DNA of 64,000 bases from CAKVLG01 sp045637805 (lineage in GTDB: Bacteria; Bacillota; Clostridia; Christensenellales; UBA1242): contig JAZUAE010000012.1 of assembly GCA_045637805.1 (NCBI GenBank), positions 1 to 64,000 of the forward strand, given 5' to 3'. Positions 8,855 through 16,240 of this stretch are shown piece after piece; position 1 is the first letter of the stretch, and each line of letters begins with the position of its first letter. The position numbers were made by a program, and so were the translations under genes. The notes beneath the pieces are model-generated. The model worked only from the letters and a program-made list of their open reading frames with translations. It did no database searches and had not been told where the DNA came from.

Positions 8855-9718
8855 ATGTGGTCAATATTTAGACGTAAAAAAATAAAAGTAGGCTTGGCCC
8901 TTGGTGGCGGTGGCGCTAGAGGAGTGGGGCACATAGGCGTTTTAAAAGCGTTGGAGGAACTGGGAGTCGAGATAAGTTTTATTTCAGGAACAAGTGCAGG
9001 GTCTGTTATTGGAGCGTTTTATGGTGGTGGGTATTCTGTTGAGCAAATGGAAGCTATTGCTAAAAACCTGCGCGTAAAAGATGTTAGAGATAGCAAATTT
9101 ATTTGGAAACCCTCTTCATCTGAAAATATTGAAAAATTAATTAAGAAAAGTTTTAATAAAGAAAATGTAACTTTTGATGATTTAAAGATTCCACTTTCTG
9201 TAGTGTGTGTTGATATGAAGTCTGGAAAAGAAATGATTTTTTCTTCAGGAGATCTTGCTAAGATTGTTGCTGGAAGTTGTAGTGTGCCAGGTGTATTCAA
9301 GCCTGTAGTGTATGGGGATTATCATTTAGTTGATGGTGGACTTTCTAATAATGTGCCAGCAGATGTTGTTCATAATATGGGTGCAGATGTTGTTATTGCT
9401 GTTGATGTCAATTCTACCCGAGGACAGGGGACGGATTCTATGAAACTGGTAAAGGTGTTGTCTTCAACAATAGGGGTTATGATGAAAAACTCGGTTGATG
9501 CCAAATTAGATTATGCTGATATTGTAATAACACCGAATCTTTCTAGGTTTAGTTCAACAAAGATTGAAGGAATTATAGAAATGATTAAAGAAGGCTATGA
9601 TTCAGTCATGAATCAAAAAGATTTAATTCTTAAAATTACAAAAAAGAAACAAAAGAGGAAAGTTAGAAATTTATGGCAAAAAATACACAAGGAAAAACAG
9701 GCTTTGGTAAAAAGCTAA
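8855..9718 (+). CDS. Patatin-like phospholipase / NTE family protein
   Basis: The protein belongs to the patatin family of Ser-Asp lipid acyl hydrolases (RssA/YlbK type). The glycine-rich oxyanion loop (LALGGGGARGVGHIG, residues 14-28), the nucleophile motif GTSAG with Ser47, and the catalytic Asp in VDGGLSNN (about residue 155) are all present, so it is probably active on membrane lipid or acyl esters. Its 287 residues fit the single-domain bacterial form. GGAAG lies before the ATG and TATACT upstream could be its -10. The basic C-terminus (KKKQKRKVRN) may help membrane contact. It overlaps the next gene by 46 nt, implying coupled expression. Confidence 0.88.
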   Translation: MWSIFRRKKIKVGLALGGGGARGVGHIGVLKALEELGVEISFISGTSAGSVIGAFYGGGYSVEQMEAIAKNLRVKDVRDSKFIWKPSSSENIEKLIKKSFNKENVTFDDLKIPLSVVCVDMKSGKEMIFSSGDLAKIVAGSCSVPGVFKPVVYGDYHLVDGGLSNNVPADVVHNMGADVVIAVDVNSTRGQGTDSMKLVKVLSSTIGVMMKNSVDAKLDYADIVITPNLSRFSSTKIEGIIEMIKEGYDSVMNQKDLILKITKKKQKRKVRNLWQKIHKEKQALVKS

Positions 9719-11004
9719 TTATAATATCAATTCTTGCTGCCATTCTTGGATTGTCTTGTATATTTACAACGCAAATCGATAAATTGCTGGGTATTGGATA
9801 TAAAGGGACAAATAAGGCTGAAGCTGAAGTTGTTTATGCCTCAGATCTAGTGGTTAATTACCTAGACGTAGGTCAGGGTGATTCAACATATATAGAATTT
9901 CCAAACGGTGAAACAATGCTTATTGATGCCAGCGAAAGTAAATATGGCGATACCATCGTCAATTATTTAAGAAGTAGGCAGGGGCTTGAAGAAGACGTTG
10001 AACCATTTATTGATTATTTAATTTTAACGCATAGCGATTCAGACCACGCTGGTGGTATGGAATATGTGTTAAATAATTGTAAAGTTAAAAATATTTACAG
10101 ACCATTTCAACTAGCAATGAAGAAAAATATTGATCCGGAAACGCAAAAAGAACTTGAGCCTGTAGAATGTTATAAGTTTGAAGAATTAGTGGACTATAAA
10201 AATCTTGACAATATTAGTAAAATCACAACAGAGACGTACGCTACATTTATTGAATTGGCATATATCGAAAAGTATGATGATAAAAACTATGCAACAGTAA
10301 CTGTGTCTTATGATGACTTAATTATTGGCGGAGAAGATGCTGGATTTGTATTTGAATTTTTTATGCCACGAGTTATTTCAGATATTCCATTTTCACCAAG
10401 TATATTAACAAAGGGCTATCCAGTTGAATCTTTTGGAGATAACAACAATAATAATTCGCCTGTGATGCTTCTTGAATACAAAGAGTTTAGTTTTGTATTT
10501 ACTGGTGATGCAGAAAAAGAAGTAGAGGAAGAATTTTTAAACACCTTAACCTCTGAGGAGAAGGCAAGGTTTGTTGATGTATCTGTTTTTCAGGCAGGTC
10601 ATCATGGAAGCTCTACGAGTAACACGGCTGCATTTATGGAACTTATTAACCCAACATATACCGTTGTTAGTTGTGGGTCAAATAATAAATATAAACACCC
10701 AAATGAAAAGTTTTTGAACACTATAAACTCATTAAAGCACACTGTAGATGATTATCTAATTCGGACAGACCTTAATGGGAATATTGTCTTTGGCGCAAGC
10801 GAAGGTGTGCTTGTGTATGTTGCAGGTGTTGATGTTGCGGTTGGTAAAGTTGTACACTGGTATCATATTGCAATTGTATTATTTGTTGGTTTGTCTATTG
10901 TAATTATTTCAATCAAGTTTAAAAGCGACGGCGGTGTTACAAAAACATCGGTTAGAAAGGGAACAAGAAACGCGAAAAAAGTAATAAAAAGGTACTTTGA
11001 TTAA
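9673..11004 (+). CDS. Stand-alone ComEC/Rec2-type metallo-beta-lactamase-fold hydrolase
   Basis: The 443 residues look like the extracytoplasmic hydrolase domain of the competence channel ComEC without the channel itself. There is an N-terminal signal anchor (about 13-32), then YLDVGQGDSTYIEFPNGE and LTHSDSDHAGGM, the metal-binding motif of the fold, then FTGDAEKE, QAGHHGSSTSNT and a KHPNEKF segment, and a second transmembrane helix near 395-415 with a basic tail. It is therefore probably an outward-facing phosphodiesterase or nuclease; the substrate is unknown. The ATG lies inside the patatin gene, preceded by AGAGGAAA. An alternative start at the next methionine would lose the signal anchor. 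Confidence 0.82.
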   Translation: MAKNTQGKTGFGKKLIIISILAAILGLSCIFTTQIDKLLGIGYKGTNKAEAEVVYASDLVVNYLDVGQGDSTYIEFPNGETMLIDASESKYGDTIVNYLRSRQGLEEDVEPFIDYLILTHSDSDHAGGMEYVLNNCKVKNIYRPFQLAMKKNIDPETQKELEPVECYKFEELVDYKNLDNISKITTETYATFIELAYIEKYDDKNYATVTVSYDDLIIGGEDAGFVFEFFMPRVISDIPFSPSILTKGYPVESFGDNNNNNSPVMLLEYKEFSFVFTGDAEKEVEEEFLNTLTSEEKARFVDVSVFQAGHHGSSTSNTAAFMELINPTYTVVSCGSNNKYKHPNEKFLNTINSLKHTVDDYLIRTDLNGNIVFGASEGVLVYVAGVDVAVGKVVHWYHIAIVLFVGLSIVIISIKFKSDGGVTKTSVRKGTRNAKKVIKRYFD

Positions 11005-11045
11005 AAGTGCACTTTTAGTGTGTTAAAATTATGATGGAGGCGCGT

Positions 11046-11564
11046 ATGATACAAAATATTGCAATTACAGGATTTGATAGGGAACTTTTAAAAAAAGTTG
11101 GTAAAGCTTTAGCTGAAAAGTTAGAGATGTTTTATGTTGACACTATTGAACTATATGAGTTTGACCACTTGCCGCACACATTATCAGACATGATAAAGGC
11201 GCAAGGTTTAAAAGAGTTTAGAAATAAAGAGGTTGGCACTATCGGATATGTTACTGAGTTTAATAATGCTGTTATAACTTTTGAGCCAGGTGCTGTTAAG
11301 CGTCAAAAGAATATTAAGAAAGTAAAAGAAAATTGTGAATTAGTTTATTTGTTTCAAAATCTAAATGTAGTAAAAGAAAAACTAGTTAGTGTAAAATACC
11401 CAAGTGTACAAGTTAAAAAATTGTTTGATGTGTCTGTAAAAACATTAGAGATTAGAAATAAAATCCTGCTAGAAAATTCTGATGTAATCATCGATAGTGA
11501 GAGAAAGTCGCCAAAGATGATAGCTAATGAAATTTTTGCAAAACTGCAGAAAAAATATCTATAA
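11046..11564 (+). CDS. Shikimate-kinase-like pseudoenzyme lacking the P-loop
   Basis: The 172-residue chain follows the shikimate kinase pattern from end to end: ITGFDRELLKKVGKALAEKL (kinase: GFMGxGKSTxGxxLAxxL), FYVDTIELYE (kinase: FxDxDxxIE), FRNKEV, NAVITFEPGAV (kinase: GGGAV) and a final helix SPKMIANEIFAKLQ. But the Walker A lysine and serine/threonine are replaced (GxxGxGKST becomes GFDRELLKK) and the GGG loop is lost, so it should not bind ATP normally. A regulatory or structural role is inferred. The ATG at 11046 follows GGAGG; an upstream in-frame ATG at 11031 has no such site. An extended -10 (TG-T-TAAAAT, 11021-11029) lies just upstream. Confidence 0.62.
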   Translation: MIQNIAITGFDRELLKKVGKALAEKLEMFYVDTIELYEFDHLPHTLSDMIKAQGLKEFRNKEVGTIGYVTEFNNAVITFEPGAVKRQKNIKKVKENCELVYLFQNLNVVKEKLVSVKYPSVQVKKLFDVSVKTLEIRNKILLENSDVIIDSERKSPKMIANEIFAKLQKKYL

Positions 11565-11579
11565 ATCGAAAAAATATAT

Positions 11580-11618
11580 AAAAATCGCCCTAAAACGGGG
11601 TGATTTTTGCGTTTTTTA
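11580..11618 (+). terminator. Terminator after the shikimate-kinase-like gene
   Basis: AAAAATCGCCC pairs with GGGTGATTTTT (one G-U pair) around a short loop, followed by GCGTTTTTT. Confidence 0.85.
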
Positions 11619-11692
11619 TAACTTTTTTCAAAAAGGGTATTTACAAAATCGGCTTTTGGGTATACCATATAATCATGGTAAGGGGGAAAACT

Positions 11693-11929
11693 ATGGAACA
11701 CTACTCATCTGCCAAAACAAATAATAAAGTTTGGATATCTGCTGACGCTGTACTTCGTGCGATAACAGAAAGTGGGCTCGATTACGAGTTCTCGTCTGGA
11801 ATCACTGGCAAATATACAGAATTTATTAAAAGAAGAGATGAAGCACTTAAGAAAGAAGCGGAGATGAAAGCTGCAAAGCTTGCTAAAAATAACGGACAAA
11901 ATTCCAACGAGGAGGAAATGGTTTGTTAA
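11693..11929 (+). CDS. Small hypothetical protein (78 residues)
   Basis: I do not recognise this protein. It is 78 residues, soluble, with an N-terminal globular-looking part (KVWISADAVLRAITESGLDY) and a charged helical C-terminus rich in lysine, glutamate and alanine, ending in EEMVC. The ATG at 11693 is preceded by AGGGGGA at good spacing and by TATAAT at 11668-11673, which supports a real, independently transcribed gene. A terminator follows at 12005. The longer in-frame start at 11600 would cross the promoter and is rejected. Confidence 0.6.
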   Translation: MEHYSSAKTNNKVWISADAVLRAITESGLDYEFSSGITGKYTEFIKRRDEALKKEAEMKAAKLAKNNGQNSNEEEMVC

Positions 11930-12004
11930 TCTTCAAATCCAAAAAGAGAAAGATGCTTATCCACTATCCAGCAATGGTTAGTATATCTTATTCGGATTTT
12001 TCAG

Positions 12005-12036
12005 AGCCTTATTCTAATTTAGGATAAGGCTTTTGT
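12005..12036 (+). terminator. Terminator after the 78-residue protein gene
   Basis: AGCCTTAT pairs with ATAAGGCT around an 11-nt loop, followed by a short T run. Confidence 0.7.
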
Positions 12037-12079
12037 ATTGAAAAATTTAGTATAAGTAAGCAGGAGTCGTTTTGAAAAC

Positions 12080-12110
12080 ATTTGTAAAATTTTAAAATAG
12101 TTTTACAAAT
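12080..12110. repeat. Perfect 10-bp inverted repeat upstream of a candidate RNA
   Basis: ATTTGTAAAA (12080-12089) and TTTTACAAAT (12101-12110) form a perfect hairpin or operator-like dyad just upstream of the predicted promoter at 12114-12142. It could be a regulator site or a weak terminator for transcripts from the left. Confidence 0.4.
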
Positions 12111-12113
12111 TAC

Positions 12114-12142
12114 TTTACTTTTCTTTTTCAAAGGTGTAAACT
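12114..12142 (+). promoter_or_regulatory. Predicted promoter of the candidate structured RNA
   Basis: TTTACT (12114-12119), a 17-bp spacer and TAAACT (12137-12142) place a transcription start near 12148-12150, directly before the structured segment. Confidence 0.4.
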
Positions 12143-12147
12143 AATAC

Positions 12148-12331
12148 GTGTAAAGGAAATTCACAAACCCGTGATCCTTTATAGTCTGTTTTTTTACACC
12201 TTTTAAACTGAGTTTGTAAAGCTTTTTATTTCGCAAATACTAGGCTAATAAACTAGTCGGAAGTAAAAAAATCGTGCTGCTAGCGCGCTTAGCACAGGTA
12301 GGAGAGAGTAGGTACCCTCTCTTTTATTTTT
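12148..12331 (+). ncRNA. Candidate structured non-coding RNA of about 185 nt
   Basis: No reading frame of note lies here. The stretch holds nested helices: TAAAGGA (12151-12157) with TCCTTTA (12175-12181), enclosing TCAC/GTGA with an AAACCC loop; GTGTAAA (12148-12154) able instead to pair with TTTACAC (12193-12199); ACTAG/CTAGT around 12240-12257; GTGCT/AGCAC around 12274-12295; and a final terminator (AGAGAG/CTCTCT, then TTTTATTTTT) ending near 12331. The two competing pairings at the 5' end hint at a switch. I could not match it to 6S RNA, RNase P RNA, T-box or any riboswitch I know. It ends about 10 bp before the truA promoter, so it is more likely an independent small RNA than a leader. 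Confidence 0.42.
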
Positions 12332-12340
12332 GCAAATTTA

Positions 12341-12369
12341 TTTACATAACTCAAATTTTGTGATATATT
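12341..12369 (+). promoter_or_regulatory. truA promoter (leaderless type)
   Basis: TTTACA (12341-12346), 17 bp, TATATT (12364-12369). The ATG begins 7 nt after the -10 box, exactly where transcription should start, and there is no Shine-Dalgarno sequence. Confidence 0.75.
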
Positions 12370-12375
12370 CGTCGT

Positions 12376-13110
12376 ATGAAATATAAATTATTAATTGAAT
12401 ATAATGGTAAAAATTTCTCTGGGTGGCAAACTCAGCCAGGAAAAAGAACTATTCAAGGCGAGATTGAAAAAATTTTAGCCGACATTTTCCATGAGGAAAT
12501 TATACTTTCAGCCAGTGGTAGAACAGATAAAGGGGTTAATGCTTTTGGCCAAGTAGCGAGTTTTGTAAGTGACAAGGTTATAAGTGAAAGTAAGCTTAGA
12601 GGAGCACTTAATGCTTTTTTGCCAGAAGATATTGCTATAAAAGACGTGTCTTATGTAAGTGATGATTTCGATGCTAGATTTAATGCTAAGATAAAAACTT
12701 ATGAATACTATTTTTACAAATCAAGAGTGGAACTTCCGCTTTCTCGCGAACGTGAGCTTAGGATTAACGATTATGCCGATATTGAAAAAATGCGTGAAGC
12801 AGCGAAAGTTTTAATAGGCACGCATGACTTTACCTCTTTTGTCGCAAGGAAGAGTGGAAAGACAAATATGGTCCGTACAATTTATGATATTAAGATAGTT
12901 GATCTTGGTGAAGAACACTATAAACTTGTTATTACAGGCAATGGATTTTTATACAACATGGTCAGAATTATTATGGGAACACTCATAATGATAGGTCAGG
13001 GGCAGCGTGAAGTATCCTTTATGAAAGATGTTTTAGATAGTAAAAACCGAAAAATAGCAGGAAACACTGTTGCACCATATGGCTTATACTTAAAAGAAGT
13101 TAAATATTAA
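12376..13110 (+). CDS. truA: tRNA pseudouridine(38-40) synthase TruA
   Basis: TruA makes pseudouridine at positions 38-40 of the tRNA anticodon stem-loop. The 244 residues show the family start YNGKNFSGWQTQPG..TIQGEIE, the catalytic aspartate motif RTDKGVNAFGQVA (about residues 52-64) and the late FLYNMVRIIMGTLIMIGQG segment. Length is normal. The ATG at 12376 has no ribosome binding site and its promoter is spaced for a leaderless transcript. No terminator is visible before the rplM promoter about 30 bp downstream. Confidence 0.95.
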   Translation: MKYKLLIEYNGKNFSGWQTQPGKRTIQGEIEKILADIFHEEIILSASGRTDKGVNAFGQVASFVSDKVISESKLRGALNAFLPEDIAIKDVSYVSDDFDARFNAKIKTYEYYFYKSRVELPLSRERELRINDYADIEKMREAAKVLIGTHDFTSFVARKSGKTNMVRTIYDIKIVDLGEEHYKLVITGNGFLYNMVRIIMGTLIMIGQGQREVSFMKDVLDSKNRKIAGNTVAPYGLYLKEVKY

Positions 13111-13138
13111 CTTTTTTATGTCTTTTTTAAAAAAATTA

Positions 13139-13239
13139 TTGACTTTAATCTATTTATGCAATATAATATCAAACGCATAGTGCGTTTTATGTGCACATCT
13201 CACCGCATATCGCGCAAATATTGATGCAAGGAAAAAATA
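13139..13239 (+). promoter_or_regulatory. rplM-rpsI promoter and leader
   Basis: TTGACT (13139-13144), 17 bp, TATAAT (13162-13167) is a near-consensus promoter. The leader from about 13174 begins with a hairpin (AAACGCA/TGCGTTT) and has a second possible pairing (GCATATC with GATGC). Firmicute rplM leaders are known to be autoregulated by L13; this could be such a leader but I cannot confirm the consensus. Confidence 0.6.
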
Positions 13240-13683
13240 ATGAAGACTTTTATTCAAAAAGAACAAAATAAAAATGAAAAATGGTATTTAGTTGATGCAA
13301 CAGGTATGCCTCTTGGCAGACTTGCTTCTCAGGTTGCTAGCATTCTTCGTGGTAAAAATGATGTAGATTTTACACCACACGTTGATAGTGCAAACCATGT
13401 TATTGTAATCAACACTGATAAAATTGTATTAACAGGTAAGAAAGTAGAACAAAAATACTATCGTTACCACACTCTTTATATTGGTGGATTAAAAGAAATT
13501 CAATATAAAGATTTACTTGCTAAGAAATCTGATTTTGCTGTTTATGAAGCTATTCGTGGAATGCTTCCAAAGAACAGACTTGGTCGCAAAATGATTAAAC
13601 ACGTTCGCGTTTATAAGGACGATGTTCATGGTCATGATGCTCAAAAGCCAGAAAAAATCGAACTTAAAGGAAAGAGGGTATAG
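13240..13683 (+). CDS. rplM: 50S ribosomal protein L13
   Basis: L13 is an early-assembly large-subunit protein. The 147 residues carry the family signatures WYLVDATGMPLGRLAS (residues 16-31), the KIVLTGKKVEQKYYRYH region and RGMLPKNRLGRKMIKHVRVY (about 108-127). It begins after a GGAAAA site and a near-consensus promoter with a structured leader. rpsI follows after 2 bp, the universal rplM-rpsI pairing. Confidence 0.98.
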   Translation: MKTFIQKEQNKNEKWYLVDATGMPLGRLASQVASILRGKNDVDFTPHVDSANHVIVINTDKIVLTGKKVEQKYYRYHTLYIGGLKEIQYKDLLAKKSDFAVYEAIRGMLPKNRLGRKMIKHVRVYKDDVHGHDAQKPEKIELKGKRV

Positions 13684-13685
13684 TT

Positions 13686-14093
13686 ATGGCAAAGAAGACA
13701 GTTAAAAGCGAACAAATCTGGGGAACAGGTAGAAGAAAGAAAGCTATTGCAAGAGTAAGGCTTATTCCAGGTACAGGTAAAATCACAGTTAACAAAGTTG
13801 ATGAGAAAGATTACTTTAAAGTTGACACTCTTAGCATCATTGTTAACCAACCATTAGTATTAGTTAACGCTAAAGACAAGTTTGATGTTATGATCAATGT
13901 TTATGGTGGCGGTCTTGCTGGTCAGGCTGGTGCTTGTCGTCATGGTATTGCTCGTGCACTTGTACTTGCAAATGAAGCTTATAAAGCCGATCTTAAAGCT
14001 GCTGGTTTCTTAACACGTGACCCACGTATGAAAGAGAGAAAGAAATACGGTCTTAAGAAAGCTCGTAAAGCTCCACAATTCTCAAAGAGATAA
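13686..14093 (+). CDS. rpsI: 30S ribosomal protein S9
   Basis: S9 sits in the small-subunit head, where its C-terminal KR tail touches P-site tRNA. The 135 residues show WGTGRRKKAIARVRLIPGTG near the start, GGGLAGQAGACRHGIARAL in the middle and the conserved end RDPRMKERKKYGLKKARKAP..SKR. GAGGG precedes the ATG. It is translated with rplM and ends in a terminator. Confidence 0.98.
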   Translation: MAKKTVKSEQIWGTGRRKKAIARVRLIPGTGKITVNKVDEKDYFKVDTLSIIVNQPLVLVNAKDKFDVMINVYGGGLAGQAGACRHGIARALVLANEAYKADLKAAGFLTRDPRMKERKKYGLKKARKAPQFSKR

Positions 14094-14100
14094 TTTATCT

Positions 14101-14131
14101 AACCGAAACTTATGTTTCGGTTTTTTTATTC
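14101..14131 (+). terminator. Terminator of rplM-rpsI
   Basis: AACCGAAAC and GTTTCGGTT form a perfect 9-bp stem with a TTAT loop, followed by seven T. Confidence 0.93.
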
Positions 14132-14186
14132 TTTTTTTGTTTTGAAATACATGATTTAATGTGGTACACTAATAATGGAGAAAGAT

Positions 14187-14852
14187 ATGAACTTTTTTAA
14201 AAACAAGTGGGACGAATTACTCGAAGAAGAATTTTCAAAGCCATACTTTAAAGAATGTTTGGCCAAGGTTGACAGTGAATATAAAAAGTTCAATGTTTTT
14301 CCTGAACGTGAAAAAGTTTTTTCTTGTCTAAAACTTTGTGATTATGACAATATAAAAGTAGTAATACTTGGTCAAGATCCATATCATGAAGTAGGGCAGG
14401 CACACGGACTTTGTTTTTCAGTAATGCCTGGGGTAAAAGTGCCGCCGTCACTTGTGAATATTTTCAAAGAAATTAAATCGGACGTTGGTGGAACTATACC
14501 AAATGATGGAAACCTTATGTATCTAGCTCGACAGGGAGTTTTACTTCTAAATACAGTGTTAACTGTTCGTGAGGGGCAGGCAAACTCTCACAAGGATTAT
14601 GGTTGGCAGACCTTTACTGACGAAATAATTAAACTATTATCAAAGCGTGATGAGCCTATTGTGTTTATGCTTTGGGGTAGAAATGCCATCAATAAGTCTA
14701 ATTTTATAGATAAAAGTAAGCATTTAGTTTTAACGGCTCCACACCCAAGCCCACTTTCGGCATACCAGGGATTTTTTGGTTGCAAGCACTTTTCAAAATG
14801 TAATGAATTTTTGAAGAAGAATGGAAAAGAGGAGATTTGTTGGTTACCATGA
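14187..14852 (+). CDS. ung: Uracil-DNA glycosylase
   Basis: Ung removes uracil from DNA as the first step of base excision repair. Family motifs are present: GQDPYHEVGQAHGLCFSV with the catalytic Asp (about residue 60), LLLNTVLTVREGQANSH, and HPSPLSAYQGFFGCKHFS with the catalytic His (about 180). Length, about 221 residues, is normal. I chose the ATG at 14187 because GGAGAAAG is well placed before it; the in-frame ATG at 14175 overlaps that site. A short extended -10 (TGG-TACACT) ends at 14170. Its stop overlaps the next start (ATGA). Confidence 0.95.
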   Translation: MNFFKNKWDELLEEEFSKPYFKECLAKVDSEYKKFNVFPEREKVFSCLKLCDYDNIKVVILGQDPYHEVGQAHGLCFSVMPGVKVPPSLVNIFKEIKSDVGGTIPNDGNLMYLARQGVLLLNTVLTVREGQANSHKDYGWQTFTDEIIKLLSKRDEPIVFMLWGRNAINKSNFIDKSKHLVLTAPHPSPLSAYQGFFGCKHFSKCNEFLKKNGKEEICWLP

Positions 14853-16225
14853 AAAAAATAGCAGTTTGTATTTTTGCAATTTGTTTATTTGTACTGCCAT
14901 CAGTATTTACTTTTCCTTATGCTCTTTTTTCAGCAAGTGCTAGTAGCCAGCCCGCAGATATTTACAATCTTATTTTAACCACACCAGAATACTACAGCGA
15001 GGCAGATACTACATATTCAGTTAATAATGATGAGCGTGAAACTTATACGCCTTTTAATAGTGCTAGCAAAACATATTATGATGGTTGGAGTATTAAACCT
15101 GAAACAAATAACTATAAAGAAATTGATAGGACATATTCAACGCTTGACGTGGGTAAGCTTGATTTGTCTGATAAGTCACTATTTATTTGGGTTTACTTTT
15201 CATCAAAAACACTACATCAAAATTTTGAGATTATTTTAAATACAACAAGCATAGATATCACTCTACGTATTGAATATTTGGATTTAATTGAGGTTTTAAC
15301 AAAAGACGATGTTGATTATGAAGATGGGTATTCTTGGAATTTACTTGAATTTCCTATAAATACGCATGGTAGTTATACCATAGAGTCTATTAATATTAAA
15401 AATTATTCAGATGTGCAACAAGAAAGTGACGACATTAGTGAAATTAATATTTATAATGTATATATTGGGCAAAATGAGGAAAACTATATTAACGCAAAGG
15501 TTAAGCAAAAATATTTTAATTTTGAAATGACTTATCCTACAGGCGATATTATAAACAAATTATACCTTGGTGATTCTATTACAATTCCAAATACAATTTC
15601 TTCTGCGTTAAAGTATGCTTATTATGGTAAATACAATCTTTTAGAGGAAAAAAGTGCTAGTTGGAAAGTTGGAGTGAGGTATAAATCTGACGAAGCCAAG
15701 TTTTATAATTTAGGTGACAAAATAACCTTTGATAAAGAAGGAATGTATGTTCTTTATTATGATTGCTATTTTCTTGATAAAGAGAGTACAGCAAATCCTT
15801 TTACTGTAAATATAGAACCTTTCGTTGGTTTATATTTTGATAGTGCTAGCTATGAAAATTTAACCGTAGGCAAAACCTACACGCTTGAGTATAATTTAAA
15901 CCCAAGTTTAGTGGCGTCAGGTGACGCAACTCTAGAATACAATAGTGGGTATATTGATGCTGAAATTGTGGAGGGCGGAAAGGTTAAAGTTACAATTAAG
16001 AAGAAAGGTGATATAGATCTAAAAATAAAAGTGTCAGGTACAAGGTTTGGAGTTGGTGAAAAAGAATATGTGGCAAAAACGAACTTGGAACTTGTAGATG
16101 TTCCACAAGACAATTTCTATATCTTCCAAATCTGTTCATATATTTTTCTTGGTCTTGCAGCTCTAGCATTTGTAGGATTTGTTATAAAATCGTTTGTAAC
16201 ATCACGTAAAATTAATGTAAAATAG
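14849..16225 (+). CDS. Secreted, C-terminally anchored surface protein, unknown
   Basis: I do not recognise a family. The protein has a signal peptide (KKIAVCIFAICLFVLPSVFTF, then SASAS), a long polar, tyrosine- and serine-rich extracellular part of beta-type composition, and a single transmembrane helix near the C-terminus (about 425-447) with a short basic cytoplasmic tail. There is no lipobox and no LPxTG sorting signal. The ATG at 14849 overlaps the ung stop (ATGA), implying coupling; an upstream TTG at 14837 lies only 2 nt after GGAG. The next gene encodes a membrane-anchored serine protease and may be cotranscribed, so a shared envelope role is possible. Confidence 0.65.
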   Translation: MKKIAVCIFAICLFVLPSVFTFPYALFSASASSQPADIYNLILTTPEYYSEADTTYSVNNDERETYTPFNSASKTYYDGWSIKPETNNYKEIDRTYSTLDVGKLDLSDKSLFIWVYFSSKTLHQNFEIILNTTSIDITLRIEYLDLIEVLTKDDVDYEDGYSWNLLEFPINTHGSYTIESINIKNYSDVQQESDDISEINIYNVYIGQNEENYINAKVKQKYFNFEMTYPTGDIINKLYLGDSITIPNTISSALKYAYYGKYNLLEEKSASWKVGVRYKSDEAKFYNLGDKITFDKEGMYVLYYDCYFLDKESTANPFTVNIEPFVGLYFDSASYENLTVGKTYTLEYNLNPSLVASGDATLEYNSGYIDAEIVEGGKVKVTIKKKGDIDLKIKVSGTRFGVGEKEYVAKTNLELVDVPQDNFYIFQICSYIFLGLAALAFVGFVIKSFVTSRKINVK

Positions 16226-16240
16226 TATTGTAGGGTGAAT

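Noticed and set aside
12148..12331. T-box, 6S RNA or riboswitch at this site
   Set aside because: No T-box AGGGTGGNACCGCG, no 6S-like paired ends, and no riboswitch core I know. Kept only as an unknown structured RNA.
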